Shown here one piece after another: positions 37,045 to 46,746 of a stretch of 64,000 nt of DNA. The translations under genes were made by a program, and so were the position numbers. Under the pieces are notes generated by a model that worked only from the letters and a program-made list of their open reading frames with translations, was not told the origin of the DNA and ran no database searches. The stretch comes from an uncultured Lachnospiraceae bacterium (GTDB lineage Bacteria; Bacillota; Clostridia; Lachnospirales; Lachnospiraceae), in assembly GCA_947626475.1 (NCBI GenBank), contig CANQSK010000001.1, positions 22,071 through 86,070 on the forward strand. Reading direction: 5' to 3'. Numbering within the stretch: position 1 is the first letter of the stretch; every line of letters begins with the position of its first letter.

Positions 37045-38268
37045 TCAGGCCAGATCAAAGGAAATAAAATCAAAGGTTCCCTTGCCTACAATGCTGAAGT
37101 ACAATGCCTCCTTCTCTCTCAGGCCTTCCGGAAGCTTCCCGGAAAACTTATGAGCCGTCTTGCAGGTCTTGACCGGAATGCGGCAGATGACATCGCCCTT
37201 CTCTTCCTTCCGGACGACGACGGCGCACTCTCCGTAGCCCTGAAGCTCCACCCGGATCTTCGTCGCTTCGCGCAGGTCAAAATACTTGAATCCCACGGTG
37301 CAGTCGGTGCAGAAGTTGGACACGTACTGGTCCGGCCCCTCTTCCCTGTCGCCGCCCTTCTGCGTCAGGAAGGGATTCAGTCCCTTGCGGTATTTGACCG
37401 TGGACATAAACTGAGTCCCGTTCTTTCCGTAGACGTTGCAGGCTATGTAAGTGGGATAATGGCCTTTTCCGGCCAGGGGTTTCCCGTTCAGGCCGCAGGA
37501 GGTCATTTCCGCCTGGTAGAATTTTCCGTCCTCAAAGCGGATCTGCTCCGCGCAGGCCGATGTCGCTGCAGCTTACCAGAATGCCGCCGTATGTAAACCC
37601 TTCCGTGGGTTTGTCACTGACCGCGTAGCAGAGGTTGTGACTGTTTAAAGAACTGTAGATGAAATAATATTTTCCGTTAAATTTACGCATGGAGCTGGCT
37701 TCGCCGAAGGGCTGCTCCTCATAGGGCGTTCCTTTGGCCTCCTGGCCCGTAAGCACGCCGATATAGTGGAGATCATCCCCGGAGATAACCGTAAGCATGT
37801 CCTTCGTGTCAATTCCATCAGGCATCCGGGGTCAAACTGGAAAGGCTCGTTCCGTTTTCCGATGGGAGTACCGTCCTGATATTTGACGTACCCGTAGAAC
37901 TCGTACTTTCCTGCCGGCTCGTCACATACCGCCACGGAAATCATTTTGGTGCCGCCCATGAAATAATACAGATAGTACCGCCCGTCGGGACCCACTACCA
38001 TATCCGGCGCCGAAAGCCCGTTGGTCACGCGGACTCTGGGAGCGGCCGGATCCTGCTCCCTTTTGTAGATGCAGCCGTGATACTTCCAGTTGGCCAGATC
38101 GTCTACAGGGGCGGACCAGCAGACATAGTCGCCGAAACAGAAATTGATCCCGTTGAACAGATCGTGGGAACCATATACGTAGACCCTTCCGTCTACGATA
38201 TGAGGTTCTGCGTCGGGCACATATTCCCAGCTGGGGAGATAGGGATTAAACGCCTGCTTTGCCTTCAT
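37045..38268 (-). pseudogene. GH43-family glycosidase broken by two internal junctions
   Basis: AFNPYLPSWEYVPDAEPHIVDGRVYVYGSHD start; frame changes at ~37826 (FDPG|..KDMLTVISGDD) and ~37560 (SDIG|CAEQIRFEDG). Confidence 0.85.
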
Positions 38269-38462
38269 ACATTTCCCTCCTTTTGCATAAAAATGATTCT
38301 AAAAATCAGTGCAAGTTTATCATGTTGCTACATTCGTGTCAATTATGTTGACGGGAAATGTGGGTTTTCTGACGGGAAATGATAAACTGCCCATACACAG
38401 TATGGACAGTTTATACAACTTCCTGTATTTACTTTACAGGGATACGGCGGCCGCTTTCTGTT

Positions 38463-39635
38463 TTACCGCCACACATTCACATATTTGGCCAGTTCATAGA
38501 CTCTCTCTTTCGTCATCTCCGCAGCCGTGGAGTCGGCTGCCAGGGGCTGCATGGTTCCGCCCTCGTACTCAGCGGCTGCCTCCTGAACCGCCTGCTCCTT
38601 CTCCGCGATCCAGGTCCGCTCCTCCGCCGTAAGATTGGCCATGCTCTCTTCATCCAGATTCTCCTTCAGGATCGACCAGACTGCATTCAGAGCTTCGTCC
38701 CAGATCGCATAAATCTGCGCGTAGGCCTGGTTCATGTCCGCCTGGCTCATTCCCCCGTTCTGCAGGGACTGCTCCAGACCTGCCGCCGCTTCCTCCGCAT
38801 GGGTGATGATCGCCTCAACCGTGGCGCCGGGTTCCTCCTTCGCTGCCGTCTCGCCGGCCGCGGAAGACGGCTCCGGTTCATACTCATAGGAGCTGAATCC
38901 GTTCTGGGCATTCTCATTGTAGAGGCCGTAAAAGCCCAGTTTCTTCCCGGACACGGACGCCGGATCGTGGTATCCGACCCAGTTCAGAAATTCCTGAGGA
39001 AGGGACGCTGTCTCCGCTCCCGGCAGATACATGTAAATATCTTTGGCGTCTTCCAGGCCATATGATTCGCTGTAGCGGTAAAGGGTTCCGTCAATGACTT
39101 CCTCTCCTGTTTTATAAGGATAATTGATCTGGGCAATCCGGAAACGATAGGTGGTATCGTCCACCTTCTCAGGCGTTGTGAAGCTTCCGTTATAATCGCT
39201 GTAATACAGGACCCCATAGGGATGATTTTCCCCGGTATCCCCCATATCAGAATCCTGGAAATGTCCGGTGAACGTCCCGTCCGCCTTGATGTGCAGCACT
39301 TCGTACCATCCGCCCGCACCACTGCTGAAGTAAAATTCCATATCGGTCACATCCCCAAAGGAGAATCCCCCGGCCTCCATCTTCTGATCATCCGCGGAGG
39401 ATTCCGGCGGCGTCTCCTGCGATTCCGGCGCTGCCGCCGGATCTGCCGGCGTCTTTTCCGGATTCCCCGCTTTCGTCGTTACCTCCGGTACGGTCTCTTC
39501 TGAGACGATCACCCCGGAACCGCTCTGCGAAGCCGATACCGGTTCATATTTCTTTCCGCAGCCGGCAAGAACAGACGCTGCCAGAATAACTGCCGTCATC
39601 CCTACACACAAGCCCTGCTTCCTCTTCATGTCCAT
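38463..39635 (-). CDS. Lipoprotein with LprI/DUF1311-like C-terminal region
   Basis: Lipobox ILAASVLAGCGKK; C-term MNQAYAQIYAIWDEALNAVWSILKENL...LTAEERTWIAEKEQAVQEAA. Confidence 0.75.
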   Translation of the reverse strand: MDMKRKQGLCVGMTAVILAASVLAGCGKKYEPVSASQSGSGVIVSEETVPEVTTKAGNPEKTPADPAAAPESQETPPESSADDQKMEAGGFSFGDVTDMEFYFSSGAGGWYEVLHIKADGTFTGHFQDSDMGDTGENHPYGVLYYSDYNGSFTTPEKVDDTTYRFRIAQINYPYKTGEEVIDGTLYRYSESYGLEDAKDIYMYLPGAETASLPQEFLNWVGYHDPASVSGKKLGFYGLYNENAQNGFSSYEYEPEPSSAAGETAAKEEPGATVEAIITHAEEAAAGLEQSLQNGGMSQADMNQAYAQIYAIWDEALNAVWSILKENLDEESMANLTAEERTWIAEKEQAVQEAAAEYEGGTMQPLAADSTAAEMTKERVYELAKYVNVWR

Positions 39636-39648
39636 AGCCTCCGCCCTC

Positions 39649-40683
39649 TTATTTTTTTGTCAAAATCTGTTCGAGAATTTCCAGATCTTCCTCTGTCGTG
39701 GACCAGCTCGCAGCCAAACGCACTACGGTGTGATGTTCGTCATACGCCTCCCAAAAACTGACTGCGACTTCCTTCTCGATCTCCTTCAGCCTTTCATTTT
39801 CCAGAATGACAAACTGCTGGTTTGTGGGAGATTCATAGTAGAAGGGCAGACCGGCCCGCTTCAGGACAGCGACCATCTTATCCTTCTGCCGGTTGGCGTG
39901 CCGCCCGTTCTCAAGATACAGATCATCCGTAAACAGGACGTCAAACTGGATTCCCAGAAGACGGCCTTTCGCCAGAAGGGCGCCCCTCTGCTTGGCCATG
40001 GTGAGAAAATGCTCCGGCATATTTCCCTTTGTAAACACAATCGCCTCGCCGCACAATGCCCCCACTTTGGTGCCGCCGATGTAAAAAACATCCGATAATC
40101 CGGCAATATCGGCCATGGTCACATCCGTCTGACTGCTGGTCAGGCCGTAGGAAAGCCGCGCCCCGTCGATATAGAGGGGAATCCCGTAATCCGCGCAGAT
40201 CCCGTGCAGCTCTTCCAGCTCTTTTCTGGAATAAAGGCTTCCGTACTCAGTAGGAAAAGAAATGTAGACCATTCCCGGAAACACCATATGCTCATGGTTG
40301 CCGTCCGCGTAAAAGCCTTCCAGAAACGCTTTCAGCTCTCCCGCGTCCATCTTTCCCATATGTCCGGGAACCGTAAGCACCTTGTGGCCGCTGTACTCGA
40401 TGGCGCCCGCCTCATGGGCGCTCACATGGCCGGTCTCTGCCGCCACCACTCCCTCATAGGATCTTAGCATGGCGGAGATCACCAGCTGATTGGTCTGCGT
40501 CCCGCCCGCGGCAAGATAAACCTGGGCATCGGGACATTCGCATGCCCTGCGGATCTTCTCAATGGCCTGCTGTGTAAATCTGTCGCTTCCGTATCCGGGG
40601 GCGGGCTCCAGGTTGGTCTCCATAAGTTTTTTCAGAATCGCCGGATGGGCCCCGGTGGTATAATCGCTTTCAAATGAAATCAT
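39649..40683 (-). CDS. Threonine aldolase family (beta-eliminating lyase)
   Basis: MISFESDYTTGAHPAILKKLMETN...; IYIDGARLSYGL, YIGGTKVGAL. Confidence 0.92.
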   Translation of the reverse strand: MISFESDYTTGAHPAILKKLMETNLEPAPGYGSDRFTQQAIEKIRRACECPDAQVYLAAGGTQTNQLVISAMLRSYEGVVAAETGHVSAHEAGAIEYSGHKVLTVPGHMGKMDAGELKAFLEGFYADGNHEHMVFPGMVYISFPTEYGSLYSRKELEELHGICADYGIPLYIDGARLSYGLTSSQTDVTMADIAGLSDVFYIGGTKVGALCGEAIVFTKGNMPEHFLTMAKQRGALLAKGRLLGIQFDVLFTDDLYLENGRHANRQKDKMVAVLKRAGLPFYYESPTNQQFVILENERLKEIEKEVAVSFWEAYDEHHTVVRLAASWSTTEEDLEILEQILTKK

Positions 40684-40816
40684 GGTATTTTCCTCATCAG
40701 TCACTTTTTCGATGGTTCCCTGGGGAATTATCTTCTCCGGAAATTCTAACACACAAAGTCCATATTTTCAATAGGCCGCTTGCGCTCAAAAGCTTCGGTA
40801 AACCGCAATTTTGTAC

Positions 40817-40845
40817 TTGAAATCTCTCCGATTATCGCATATAAT
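40817..40845 (+). promoter_or_regulatory. Promoter of antitoxin RNA B1 (TTGAAA-17-TATAAT)
   Basis: -35 40817-40822, -10 40840-40845, near consensus. Confidence 0.85.
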
Positions 40846-40851
40846 ATGCTT

Positions 40852-40956
40852 ATCAAGACAGCCGGAAGGTGAATGCAGGTCACCTGTCCCGGTAGAATAT
40901 CAAAGGTTAAGAAGCAGCCGTCGACTCCCCAAGAGCAAGACGGCTATTTCTTATTC
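40852..40956 (+). ncRNA. Putative antisense RNA antitoxin B1
   Basis: Promoter upstream; terminator AGCCGTC-16nt-GACGGCT (40916-40945) followed by ATTTCTTATTCTT overlapping toxin 3' end. Confidence 0.75.
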
Positions 40957-41027
40957 TTCAAACTCAGAACTGCACAGATCAACAAACCAATGGTCAGTAT
41001 CACCATAAATTCTTCGTATGTACTCAT
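40944..41027 (-). CDS. 27-aa holin-like hydrophobic toxin B1
   Basis: MSTYEEFMVILTIGLLICAVLSLKNKK; RBS GGAAGGTGGTGAT upstream. Confidence 0.8.
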   Translation of the reverse strand: MSTYEEFMVILTIGLLICAVLSLKNKK

Positions 41028-41134
41028 AATAATCACCACCTTCCAGCAAGACTCGGAACGGGATGAGAGCACGTCCTCCGGCTGCCCGGATAAACATATT
41101 ATGTTGTCTCAGATAATCTCCTATAATTTTGTAC

Positions 41135-41163
41135 TTGAAATCTCTTCGATTATCGCATATAAT
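41135..41163 (+). promoter_or_regulatory. Promoter of antitoxin RNA B2 (TTGAAA-17-TATAAT)
   Basis: -35 41135-41140, -10 41158-41163. Confidence 0.85.
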
Positions 41164-41169
41164 ATGCTT

Positions 41170-41274
41170 ATCAAGACAGCCGGAAGGAAGGTCACTTCTT
41201 CCTGTTCTGGCGATTCAAGACACTAAGTAAGCTGCCTATCCGGCCAAGGGAACAGGCAGCTTATTTATTTTTCA
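41170..41274 (+). ncRNA. Putative antisense RNA antitoxin B2
   Basis: Terminator TAAGCTGCCT-loop-AGGCAGCTTA (41228-41263) followed by TTTATTTTTC. Confidence 0.75.
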
Positions 41275-41341
41275 TATTCAGAACAGAAACCAGCAATAGA
41301 CTAAAAGTCAGTATCACCATAAATTCCTCGTATGTACTCAT
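41261..41341 (-). CDS. 26-aa holin-like hydrophobic toxin B2
   Basis: MSTYEEFMVILTFSLLLVSVLNMKNK; RBS AAAGGGGA upstream. Confidence 0.8.
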   Translation of the reverse strand: MSTYEEFMVILTFSLLLVSVLNMKNK

Positions 41342-41538
41342 AAACATTCCCCTTTCTGCAAGACTCAGAGCAGGAAAATTGCCGCCTCCGGCTGCCCGGA
41401 TAAACATATTATGTTGTCACGTAATCACATGGATTCAAATATGAAATTATGAATACCGGAATATAACTGATTGATGTATACCTCTTCACCTATTTTTATC
41501 ATAAATACCGGTTAAAATCAATACTTTATTCAAAATAA

Positions 41539-41587
41539 GCCGCCCATGTGAGAGTTCGGTTGCATACCAAACTTCCCCATGGACGGC
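41539..41587 (-). terminator. Terminator hairpin after DMT/his-linked genes
   Basis: Minus strand GCCGTCCATG...CATGGGCGGC followed by TTATTTTG. Confidence 0.6.
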
Positions 41588-41602
41588 CGTATCTTTTTTA
41601 TA

Positions 41603-42517
41603 TCATTGTATCGTCTCCCCAACCAGCGCCGCACCCAGAATCAGCGCAGCGCCGATCACGCTGGCCAGGTTCATGGTCTCTCCCAACAGAAAGACGGAAA
41701 GAAGGATAGCCGTAGCCGGGTCGATATAACTCAGCAGGGCGATAGTCTGCCCCGGCAGGTCCTTCATGGAAGAAAAATAGATCCAATAGGCGAAACCGGT
41801 GTGAACAATTCCCACGACAGCCAGAAGCCCCACCGTCCCCCAGGTCCAGGAGACAGAGCCCAGATTCTCCGTAAAGCAGATATAAGGCAGCAGGACCAGG
41901 GACGCGGAAGCCAGCTGAACCACTGTAGTATCGTAGGAAGAAATATTTTTCAGAAATTTATTCATCAGCATGACGCTGGCGTAGAACGCCGCGGCGCCGA
42001 TTCCCAGAAGGATTCCCAGTGTGTTCCGCCCCGCGGCAGAGGCGGCGCCTGAGCCGGAAACTGCTTCGGAAACAGTTTCCGCGGCGGCCTTCCCTTCAAT
42101 CGGAAGCAGGCCGGATATCAGAAGCATTCCCGCAAAGGCCGCAAGGATGCAAATAACCTTCCGGGCGGTCAGAGGTTCCTTCAGGATGACCGGCGACAGC
42201 GCCATGACGAATACAGGCGCCATATAATAGCACAGGGTGGCGATGGAAACCGTGGTATACCGGTAGGATTCAAAGAGGAGAATCCAGTTGATTCCGATTG
42301 CGGCTCCGGACAGGACCAGCCAAATCCCGTTGCTTCGGATAGCCACGGCGGACAGCTTTTTGCCGCTTCCGGCCATCACCAGAAGCAGAAACACAGAGCC
42401 TACCGCGCCTCTCACCAGAGCGATCAGAGACGACGGCAGGCCAATATGCCGGACAAATATGCCGATGGTGCCGAAGATCAGCATTGCCGTGATAAATTTT
42501 ATCCTGGAAACATTCAT
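41603..42517 (-). CDS. EamA/DMT-family transporter
   Basis: 10-TM EamA sequence, SLIALVRGAVGSVFLL. Confidence 0.93.
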   Translation of the reverse strand: MNVSRIKFITAMLIFGTIGIFVRHIGLPSSLIALVRGAVGSVFLLLVMAGSGKKLSAVAIRSNGIWLVLSGAAIGINWILLFESYRYTTVSIATLCYYMAPVFVMALSPVILKEPLTARKVICILAAFAGMLLISGLLPIEGKAAAETVSEAVSGSGAASAAGRNTLGILLGIGAAAFYASVMLMNKFLKNISSYDTTVVQLASASLVLLPYICFTENLGSVSWTWGTVGLLAVVGIVHTGFAYWIYFSSMKDLPGQTIALLSYIDPATAILLSVFLLGETMNLASVIGAALILGAALVGETIQ

Positions 42518-44076
42518 TTTTTCTTCTCGATCATATTGGCGGCCGCAGTAAAGGCAAACGCCAGACCCATGGCCACCAGCATCGCAAGGGCAAAGGCCAG
42601 GCCTTTTCCCTCATTTGCCATAAACGGGGCGAACACAGACGGAACGTAAGCAGTTCCTTTCACATCGAACACGCCAACCACAGCGCCGGAGGCCATGGCG
42701 CTGATCAGCGCGCCAGCGAACACCAGCTTGCTGGAAAACATAAACGGATAGGCTGCCTCCACAAACGTACCGAAACAGATATTGACCAAGCAGCCGGGAA
42801 GAGCCACTGCGGCATCCCCCTTCTGCTTGGGCAAAAGCACGTTCGCCAGGGTGATGCCTGCTGAAACCATGACCAGTCCAGTCATATCGATGGCACCCAG
42901 AAAACTGAAGCCCACCTCTTCCATCTCCAGCAGCACAATGGGCAGGATTGCCGCATGGTACACGCCGCCGATGATTGCGGGCCAGATCAGCACTCCGGCG
43001 ATAGCTCCCGCCAGAACCGGGTTGAACGCGATGCACGCGTTGATGACTGAACAGATTCCGTTGCCCAGCCACAGGGCCACCGGCGCGATCAGGAATTTTC
43101 CTACAAGTCCCGCAAGGAGGCCGCCCAGGCCGCCTGCGGCGATGTTGGTCGTCGTTCCCGGAATATTGTGCCGGAAGCAGAACACGCTGATATAATAGAC
43201 GAGGACGCCTGCGAGAATACCTACCAGCAGGCCGCCGATGACTCCGCCGTCCACTGCCAACATACCGGCCGCGACGCCGGCCACTACGCCCACCTCGTCC
43301 AGACCGGATATCTGCTTCGCCGCGATCGTGCAGATCACAATGGGCAGCGCGCCTACCAGAGTATCAAACACACCGGAAAGAGCGCCCAGTCCGGGAATCT
43401 TGCTCAGCGCCAGGCAGAGGGCCATGCCGATAAACGCCGGAAGGCTGGTCATCATGATCCCGCGGAAATTAACCCGCTTCCAGACATTGCCGGACGCCTT
43501 TTCCGCCGCGCTCTCGCCCGTGTTGCCGATGACCGGCATGTATTTCAGATTCCATTCCTTTGCCAGAGAAGTCGTAAACGCCACTGCACGGGTCCGGTTT
43601 GTCGTTCCCGTTGTTCCCGACGCCGAGATCACACGGCATCCCAGATTCTGAATCCGCGCGACGCCGCTGCCACCGGTTCCGGCCATAGGGATATTTGCCT
43701 TTGCCGCCGCGCGCACAACCGCCGCGTTGGCTCCGTCCGGGTCAGCGCTGACAAACATCACGCCGTCAATCTCTCCGCCGTCAATCTTTTCCGCAAGCTC
43801 TTCATCCACAGTCTTGGCAAACTCGTCCGCTTCCTTCAGCGTTCCGCGAAACGCCTCCTTCAGACTGCCGCCGTCCCACACATAGAGCACTGCCTCGCTG
43901 TCCGGACCTGCCGTGTCCAGACTTCCGGACGCCAGCAGATACTGGACAAAGGTAATCTCCATCCCGGCAGCCTTTGTCTGCTGCTGGATTTCCTTCATCA
44001 TCCCCGCGGGGTCGCTGCCGCCCTGCTTGTACAGATTACCGCCGCTGCTCCCGATAAACGCGATTCTCTTTGTCAT
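42514..44076 (-). CDS. PTS EIIC-like membrane protein with N-terminal Rossmann-like cytosolic domain
   Basis: N-term TKRIAFIGSSGGNLYKQGG...GTGGSGVARI; C-term multi-TM EIIC-like; starts at second Met (44076). Confidence 0.75.
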   Translation of the reverse strand: MTKRIAFIGSSGGNLYKQGGSDPAGMMKEIQQQTKAAGMEITFVQYLLASGSLDTAGPDSEAVLYVWDGGSLKEAFRGTLKEADEFAKTVDEELAEKIDGGEIDGVMFVSADPDGANAAVVRAAAKANIPMAGTGGSGVARIQNLGCRVISASGTTGTTNRTRAVAFTTSLAKEWNLKYMPVIGNTGESAAEKASGNVWKRVNFRGIMMTSLPAFIGMALCLALSKIPGLGALSGVFDTLVGALPIVICTIAAKQISGLDEVGVVAGVAAGMLAVDGGVIGGLLVGILAGVLVYYISVFCFRHNIPGTTTNIAAGGLGGLLAGLVGKFLIAPVALWLGNGICSVINACIAFNPVLAGAIAGVLIWPAIIGGVYHAAILPIVLLEMEEVGFSFLGAIDMTGLVMVSAGITLANVLLPKQKGDAAVALPGCLVNICFGTFVEAAYPFMFSSKLVFAGALISAMASGAVVGVFDVKGTAYVPSVFAPFMANEGKGLAFALAMLVAMGLAFAFTAAANMIEKKK

Positions 44077-44136
44077 TTCCTCACCCTTTCCCAAACTGTC
44101 AATGCCCTATTATCTTCCGGCACGAAAACCAATTTC

Positions 44137-44724
44137 TCAGATTACTCCCTTTGTGGACAGAACCCCCGCAATCCTCTCGTCATACCGGGTGGCGTCGTCC
44201 AGCGCCTTGGCAAAAGCCTTGAAGGCCCCTTCGATAATATGATGGTTGTTGAACCCGTTTAACTGTTTTATGTGCAGGTTCATCTCCGCGCCATAAGACA
44301 CGGCATAGAAGAACTCGCGGATCATCTCTGTCTCCAGCTCTCCTACTTTCTCCCGGTCCAGATTCAGTTCATATACCAGATAGGGCCTGCCGCTCAGGTC
44401 AACGGCGCACAGAATCAGGGCGTCGTCCATGGGAAGGATCTTGGAGCCGAAACGGACGATTCCTTTTTTGTCCCCAACAGCTTCCCTGATCGCTTTTCCC
44501 AGCACGATTCCCGTATCCTCAATGGTGTGATGGGTATCCACACAGAGATCGCCGTCCACCTTCACCTTCAAATCAAAAAGTCCGTGGCGGGCAAAGCCGT
44601 CCAGCATATGGTCAAAAAAACCGATGCCTGTGGAAATATCCGCTTTTCCGCTGCCGTCCAGATTCAAACTCAGGGAAATCCTAGTTTCTTTCGTGTTGCG
44701 CTCTACCGACGCTGTTCTTGCCAT
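44137..44724 (-). CDS. hisB: Imidazoleglycerol-phosphate dehydratase
   Basis: TGIGFFDHMLDGFARHGLFDLKVKVDGDLCVDTHHTIEDTGIVLG. Confidence 0.97.
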   Translation of the reverse strand: MARTASVERNTKETRISLSLNLDGSGKADISTGIGFFDHMLDGFARHGLFDLKVKVDGDLCVDTHHTIEDTGIVLGKAIREAVGDKKGIVRFGSKILPMDDALILCAVDLSGRPYLVYELNLDREKVGELETEMIREFFYAVSYGAEMNLHIKQLNGFNNHHIIEGAFKAFAKALDDATRYDERIAGVLSTKGVI

Positions 44725-44769
44725 TGTACCGCACCTCCGGTTTTATCATATATTCATAAAATGATTACG

Positions 44770-46062
44770 CTATTTCTCAAACCGCACCCGTATGGAATTG
44801 GCGTGAGCCGTCAGACGCTCCGCCTCCGCAAAGGCGATAATGTCCTCATGCACCGGCTCCAGGGCCTCCCGGGAGTAATAGATCACGCTGGATTTCTTGA
44901 TGAAATCGTCCACTCCCAGGGGGGAGAAGAACTTGGCGGTGCCGTTGGTGGGCAGGACATGGTTTGGTCCGGCGAAATAATCCCCCAGCGGCTCGGAACT
45001 GTACTCTCCCAGGAAAATAGCTCCCGCGTTCTGGATCCCGGTCATCACCTCAAAAGGATTTCTGGTTACGATCTCCAGATGCTCCGAAGCGATCTCATTG
45101 GCTGCGGCAACTGCGTCCTCCATATTCTCCGCCACCAGGATATAGCCGAAGTTCTCCAGGGATTTTTCCAGGATCTCTCTCCGTGAAAGCTCTGGCAGAA
45201 ACCCGTCGATCTCGGCGGAAACCGCCTCCGCCAGATCTCTGCTGGTGGTCACCAGGATAGCGCTTGCCAGCTCGTCATGCTCCGCCTGGGACAAAAGGTC
45301 GGCCGCCACATAGCGGGGATTGGCCGTCTCATCGGCCAGAACCAGAATCTCGCTGGGCCCGGCAATGCTGTCGATGCTCACATGACCGTAGACCGCCTTC
45401 TTGGCCAGAGCCACAAAAATATTGCCGGGGCCTACGATCTTGTTGACTCTGGGAACTGATTCCGTCCCGAAAGCCAGCGCCGCGATGGCCTGTGCTCCTC
45501 CAACTTTATAAACCTCCGTCGCGCCGGCCAGATGGGCCGCCGTCAGTGTGACCGGATTCACCTTTCCGTCCTTTCCGGGAGGCGTCACCATGACGATCCG
45601 TCTGACCCCGGCCACCTCGGCGGGAATAATGTTCATGAGCACAGAAGAAGGATAAGCCGCCTTGCCGCCCGGCACATAGACGCCTACGCTCTCCAGGGCC
45701 GTTATCTTCTGCCCCAGGATCCGTCCGTCCGGCTTGCTGTCAAACCAGCTGTGGCGCACCTGCATCTGATGATACTCACGGATGTTTTTCATGGCCTTCT
45801 TCATAACTTCAAGAAGAGACTCATCTACCTGAGCCTCCGCCTCCGCGATCTCCTCTTCCGTCACGCGGATAGTCTCCGCCGTGATATCCGCGCCGTCAAA
45901 TTTTTTGGTGTAGGCAAACAGCGCTTCATCCTTCTGCTCTTTCACCGCGTCCACAATCTCCTGGACGGTTCTGGCGTACTTGCCGTAGTTGTTGGGATCC
46001 CTCTTCAGCAAATCCGATAAAATATTTTTTCTGCTTGTCTCATCTAAGGTTATGATACGCAT
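44770..46062 (-). CDS. hisD: Histidinol dehydrogenase
   Basis: GGKAAYPSSVLMNIIPAEVAGV, IDSIAGPSEILVLAD. Confidence 0.97.
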   Translation of the reverse strand: MRIITLDETSRKNILSDLLKRDPNNYGKYARTVQEIVDAVKEQKDEALFAYTKKFDGADITAETIRVTEEEIAEAEAQVDESLLEVMKKAMKNIREYHQMQVRHSWFDSKPDGRILGQKITALESVGVYVPGGKAAYPSSVLMNIIPAEVAGVRRIVMVTPPGKDGKVNPVTLTAAHLAGATEVYKVGGAQAIAALAFGTESVPRVNKIVGPGNIFVALAKKAVYGHVSIDSIAGPSEILVLADETANPRYVAADLLSQAEHDELASAILVTTSRDLAEAVSAEIDGFLPELSRREILEKSLENFGYILVAENMEDAVAAANEIASEHLEIVTRNPFEVMTGIQNAGAIFLGEYSSEPLGDYFAGPNHVLPTNGTAKFFSPLGVDDFIKKSSVIYYSREALEPVHEDIIAFAEAERLTAHANSIRVRFEK

Positions 46063-46089
46063 ATGTTTTCCTTCCTGTTGTTCAAATGA

Positions 46090-46746
46090 TCAGACCGTAT
46101 CCGCCTGCCTCGCCAGAAGCTGCTTCAGGTCTCGGATCATTTTATTGATCCTCTCGTTCTCACGCTTCATGCTTACCTGGTTTACGATGACTCTGGCCGA
46201 CAGATCGCAGATCTCCTCCAGCACCGTCAATCCGTTCTCCCGCAGTGTGGAGCCGGTCTCCACAATGTCCACGATCACTTCGGACAGTCCCACTAACGGC
46301 GCCAGCTCAATGGAGCCGTTCAGCTTGATGATCTCCACGGTCTGGTGCTTCTTATTATAGAAATAATCCTTGGCAATGTTGGGATATTTTGTCGCCACGC
46401 GGATCAGCTCATGGTGCTTCAGCCGCTCTCTGGCTGATTCCGGGCCGCAGACACACATTTTGCACCGTCCTGTCCCCAGATCGATCACCTCATACAGCTT
46501 CCGGCCTTCCTCCAGGATCACATCCTTGCCGGAGATTCCGATATCGGCGGCCCCATACTCCACATAGGTAGGCACATCATTGGCTTTCGCAAGAAAGAAG
46601 CGGATTCCCAGCTCCTCATTGGTGAAGATCAGCTTGCGGGTATTCTTATCCTTCATCTCCTCACAGGAGATGCCGATCTGCTCCAGAAGCTCCATAGTCT
46701 TAAAAGCCAGCCGCCCCTTGGTCAGGGCAATGGTGAGATACCTCAT
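46090..46746 (-). CDS. hisG: ATP phosphoribosyltransferase (short form)
   Basis: [52 protein letters not shown]. Confidence 0.97.
   Translation of the reverse strand: MRYLTIALTKGRLAFKTMELLEQIGISCEEMKDKNTRKLIFTNEELGIRFFLAKANDVPTYVEYGAADIGISGKDVILEEGRKLYEVIDLGTGRCKMCVCGPESARERLKHHELIRVATKYPNIAKDYFYNKKHQTVEIIKLNGSIELAPLVGLSEVIVDIVETGSTLRENGLTVLEEICDLSARVIVNQVSMKRENERINKMIRDLKQLLARQADTV

Larger units (their letters stand above)
40808..41116. repeat. Copy 1 of tandem repeat carrying type I TA cassette (family B)
   Basis: Similar to 41125-41425. Confidence 0.9.
41125..41425. repeat. Copy 2 of tandem repeat carrying type I TA cassette (family B)
   Basis: Similar to 40808-41116. Confidence 0.9.
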
